Origin: Pestalotiopsis fici W106-1
Lineage: Eukaryota > Ascomycota > Sordariomycetes > Amphisphaeriales > Sporocadaceae
Length of the DNA stretch: 64,000 bases
Direction of reading: 5' to 3'
Assembly: GCF_000516985.1 (NCBI RefSeq)
Contig: NW_006917101.1
Coordinates: forward strand, 1,054,001 to 1,118,000
The notes under the pieces are model-generated. The model made no database searches and was not told the DNA's origin. It saw only the letters and a list, made by a program, of their open reading frames with translations. Of the stretch, positions 60,199 to 64,000 are shown one piece after another (the stretch's first letter is position 1; the number at the start of each line of letters is the position of its first letter). The position numbers were made by a program, and so were the translations under genes.

Positions 60199-63100
60199 GG
60201 AAAAGTGAAAAAATGGAAAAACATCTATTCGAGGAATGACTCGAGGCCAGGTCTGGGGGAACTGGACCAGTCATGCATTTATTAGAAGTGATTAGAATGA
60301 TCTGAACAGGTGAGGAGGAGGCGCGAATTGTCTGACGCTTGTCTGCAGCTTCTCTGGTTCCTTCTTTCTTTGAGTGTACCCAAGACATGGAAGCCCGGGA
60401 CGCAGCATCTGAAGCTGCGAAGCCAGGACTTGACCGGACGGACCTCTTGCCTTCAGCGCAAAAAAATGGTATGTAGCAGCATGGTCCAGCAACCGGTTTG
60501 ATATTGTACATCCGCATCCCATCTCCATTCAGTCCCAACCCCATTAGTAGTACCCATCTACCAACTGAAGCCACACCACAGTCGCCCCAGTAAAGCCGTT
60601 GGCGTTCACTTTATTGCGCCCCCCTTGCTCTTACGAACGGTGCATTGATTATATACCGGTATTTGATTATCAAGGCTCTCGAATCGAGACGCTTCCACCT
60701 CGAGATGTACCTCCCGAGGCAAGGCTCTCGCTACCTTAACGTGCTAATGACCAAGCTGGTATGCGAAGTACTTGGCGAGGAATGACCTCACTGGCCCACC
60801 AGATCCTTCGGCGCACCACTTTCTATTGCAACACAGACACAAGCGACTCGCCGACCGACTGCTATCCGCTGTACATATTACGCAGGCTGTGCCTGGCGTA
60901 CTTTCAAAATAGAAAATTGGCTTATTAAGTGGCTATACATATACAAGTCGTAGGAATCGATCTCTCGATTATAGGTTGAACCGCCATTACATTCTACTCG
61001 TCATCGCTTTTGGCATCTGGGGAAATTATGGTTTGTAGGATGCATGCATGTACACATGGCATGACTTGTCTACAACACCATCTGCAATTTTGCGATCAAT
61101 GTCGGGAGAGTGCAAATTGGGAAATCCGGCCAAAGTGGCTGCTGTTGCTATTGCTGGGTTTTTGAATTTTTTAGTGGCATGGTGGAGCGGCGGGACTCCC
61201 GAGAGCCACGAGCGTTTCTCCTTACTGCCGCCCCTGAAGAGTTTCAATCTTTATTTTCGGCAGACGATTCATCGAGGTAGGGAATAGCAATAAAAGCCAG
61301 ACGCCCGGCCTTTTTCAGTTTACTGGTTGGTTTCCTGACTCAATGGACCAGCTTGGCCTGGCACCCTGGCGCAGTCTCGGGCGACGGCATTGATTCATGG
61401 CAATATGGGCATGTGGACTTTTCCAAAAGCCCCACTAGGAGAACATCATGATCAGCCATTTGATATAATTGTTTTTATTGTTAATTGCTTGCCGAGTACG
61501 AGGCAATGTCGAGGCCATCGCCAAGCATGTGGTTTTAAGAACTCGTAACTAGTACCGACAAATCTTGGAATCTAATCAAGTCTGAAAAGCCTCTTAGAGT
61601 TTCGCAATATGCAGCCGACTAACAGAAGGTGACCCGTTGCAAAACAAGCTGCTTTCGTGATCTCCTAATAGCGAGGGGCGGCAGTGGTGGGATCGTGTTC
61701 ACAAGTTTTTAGTTTTTCTTCTTCCTCCGCCGTCGTCTGCTTGGGAAGAACTTCAAAAGAACATGTGGTTAGGTAGTTTGACAGATGGGCGTTGCCACCA
61801 ATTCATTTGATACTGTCCTCGAGACCTTGCAGCAGCATGATGCGATCCATTTTCCTTGCTTTGGGAGTCAAGTCCTAGCTAAGGTACGGGGAATGCACTA
61901 TTACTAGTACTGCTGCATACAGGCTGACAGGTACCATTGCGTCATCCGTTCACACATACGTGGGGTTCGGATTTTTGGCGCGGGTGGTTTTTTTTTTTGG
62001 GCTTGTTCTTTTCACCACCTCGAACGACGACCTGACCTTTTGGGCTCCACATTAGGCCGTCTGGGTATGAAACTCTCTCGGCACTTCCCACCTCATTGGC
62101 CATGGTTTGCCAGACAAGGCTTACTCGTGATCCATCTGCCGTACCTCAGGGCCTCACCGATATTGCTTCTGCTTATCTTGACAGGCTGAACATGTTTTCC
62201 TTCAACAACTTTCTCACTTTTCACTTCTCATGGTATCTTTTCATGTTCAGTCTAGGTTCGACCTCTCGGAGAAGCTCAGGCTCACATGCCCGGTGATTAA
62301 TGCCAACAAGGCTATGCTTGCCATATGAGCCACAGTGTACAAGATCAGAGCAGAGGACCCGGAGGATACCTGATTTTATAATTCTGGACGAGATATCACT
62401 TCGTCATGAGATTGATATAACGGCCACCGAGGACCTATGACTGGAAAGTAAGGCTGACTCATCTACTCTCCAGCCACGGTAAAATATCTGATATTATAAC
62501 CCCCACATTATGGATGTGACATTGCCTTACATACAGTCAGACAACTTGCTATCCTCGTAAGCAGGGCCAGCCACCCTCAAATGAATTGCCAGAGATGTTG
62601 TCTATACGCAATCTTGTACAGATGCATTTCCAGCCAGACTTTGGACACGACCGTGGGTGACGAGAGCAGCAATGTTGCCGAGTTTGCGGGTATCTTGATT
62701 TTGTCTACCCATCGCTGTTGCTTGATTCTTACCACTTATAATAGCCATTGCCTTTAAGAGGTAACTACAATAATGGGTAAATGGACGGAACAAAGCGTGG
62801 AATGGACAGCAATACGAGTTATACCAAACTCGGGACCATGGAATGATACTCCACAAGTGGCTGAGGCCTGTGACTGGCCGTGAACAGACTCATATAGGCT
62901 ATTGGTTGTGTAGGAAGCGCTTTTACTTCACGTTGTCCGCATGATTACTTTCACTTAGAACAACCATCTTCAAATTTTGCCCTTTATTTTGCATAGTGGT
63001 GGTATCACACAATTGATGATCAAGTTCATAGTTAGAATGGCCTGCGGCTATATTGAACCAAGAACTCGGTTTCACTGTTATCGTCGCTCGGCATAACACC

Positions 63101-63451
63101 GAAAAGTAGCAAACCAAGTCACCATCATGAACAGTCTCCTTGCCGTGTCTACACTTCTAAAGCATGGCACATACAATTGATTGCCAACCGTGTAATAATG
63201 TGTCAACGGCCACTATCATGCTGTACTTTTTTCTTGACGAGCCTATGACAATTATCGTAATATGCTTCTGAGGCTTCTCCATTTTTGAGAGGGCCACATA
63301 CGAGGTATGAATGTTGTGCATACTTAGCCTGCCTTCACCTTTAAAGATATTGCAGAGCTTTCAAATTTATCAAACGCCCAAACGCCCATTATTTCTTCCC
63401 GAAGAGGAGGTAAGCCAAATCAGAGTTCATAGAGTTTGAAGAATGGCGTCC
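60199..63451. other. 3.3-kb gene-poor region
   Basis: No gene, RNA or large repeat is supported on either strand. The sequence is A/T-leaning and all frames are broken by stops. The final 50 bp should include the 3' end of the IWS1 transcript. Confidence 0.5.
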
Positions 63452-64000
63452 CTAAGCCTTCTTTCCCTTCTGTGTCATCTTTCGGAAGGCCTCAACACCA
63501 CTGGAACCAATCGGCCGATGCGAGCTATCGCCTCTAGGCGCGAACGTGCTCTTGGGTGCCACGGTATAAGCGGCTGGAAGACCAGTGATGCGAGCACGGT
63601 TGCTGAGGTTCTGTGGTGCCAAGATCCTTTCGCGCTCTGCCTCGCGAAGTGCTGCCTGTGAAGCAGCTGGGCGCTGCGTGAGTGTGAGTTGCGAAGAGCC
63701 TGCGGCTTGTCGCAATTTGGCGGCCCTGTTTCTCGTATTAGCACGAAAGAGTAAGGAAGCAGAAGTGATAAAACCTACTGGTAATCAAAGTCACGAGTCT
63801 CGACTTGGCGCTGCTTGTAGTCATGGGTCTTCCTAAGAATGGGCCGAGACCAATCTCCCAATAGCTGCTCAGCCATGCGCTTGACGTCTTTGTTTGCTTT
63901 CTTGCTCTTGGTGTAGAAGAGGACAATCTTGCCAATTCCACTTGCAGCCAAAGTCTCCTTCTGGATTGGCAGTCTCTGGAGCGCGCGGAAGATATCTCGC
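63452..64000 (-). CDS. IWS1: Transcription elongation factor IWS1/SPN1 (3' part, cut by window edge)
   Basis: Two exons of the 3' part: 64000-63779 (continues outside) and 63725-63452. The 53-bp intron (GTAGGT/AACAG) joins in frame at a Gln codon. The upstream exon encodes most of a TFIIS N-terminal (LW) domain: ALQRLPIQKETLAASGIGKI, then FYTKSKKANKDVKRMAEQLL and WSRPILRK. The downstream exon has the Arg-rich C-terminal tail ending MTQKGKKA. IWS1/Spn1 binds Spt6 and RNA polymerase II and helps elongation, mRNA processing and export. The long acidic N-terminus expected for the family lies beyond the window. TFIIS or Med26 share the fold, but the VKRMAE...WSRPI pattern and C-terminus fit IWS1 best. 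Confidence 0.85.

Overview
The window is nuclear DNA of a filamentous ascomycete (Pezizomycotina). Genes are compact and intron-poor, with short GT-AG introns of about 50-230 bp, pyrimidine-rich leaders and CTAAC-type branch sites. The set of conserved genes (fungal Spc7, an Ame1-like protein, SRPK, a fungal-type twin CX9C protein, a GH76 mannanase) fits a Sordariomycete, probably Hypocreales. That placement is inferred from remembered family resemblance, not from a search. A run of 100 Ns at 60073-60172 marks a scaffold gap.

Left part (1-27.4 kb): a four-exon hypothetical protein (774-3190); mitochondrial lysyl-tRNA synthetase (minus) divergent from the intermembrane-space chaperone TIM10 (plus); mitochondrial adenylate kinase; a 2OG-Fe(II) oxygenase (minus); an unexon-split CxxC-rich hypothetical protein (14277-16418); the HDEL receptor ERD2 with a 6-nt first coding exon; a secreted GH76 mannanase (minus); an Ame1/CENP-U-like kinetochore protein with a 10-nt first exon; and a 60-residue Cys-rich peptide gene.

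Middle (27.4-49.9 kb): a gene-poor stretch holding one aldoxime dehydratase; a twin CX9C mitochondrial protein (minus); RPS11 (uS17, minus) divergent from the kinetochore scaffold Spc7, which carries SILK, RVSF and six MELT-like motifs; and an unusual locus at 45762-49881. In that locus a multi-TM protein is followed, in the same frame after a single TAG, by a 747-codon ORF with FG-nucleoporin-like repeats. The TAG lies inside a possible 48-nt in-frame intron.

Right part (49.9-64 kb): a 5.8-kb block rich in short repeats. It contains about 22 copies of a 17-bp hyphenated palindrome whose arms co-vary (50314-51160), two foldback units, 17- and 20-nt tandem repeats and an 80-bp direct repeat. 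Then come an SR-protein kinase (minus), a candidate upstream coding exon, the assembly gap, a gene-poor stretch and the 3' part of the elongation factor IWS1/SPN1 (minus, cut by the window edge).

The conserved genes cover mitochondrial housekeeping (MSK1, TIM10, ADK2, CX9C protein), chromosome segregation (Ame1-like, Spc7) and RNA/translation functions (RPS11, SRPK, IWS1). There is no sign of a biosynthetic cluster, intact transposon, tRNA or rRNA gene. The most unusual parts are the covarying palindrome array and the adjacent TM/FG-repeat locus.
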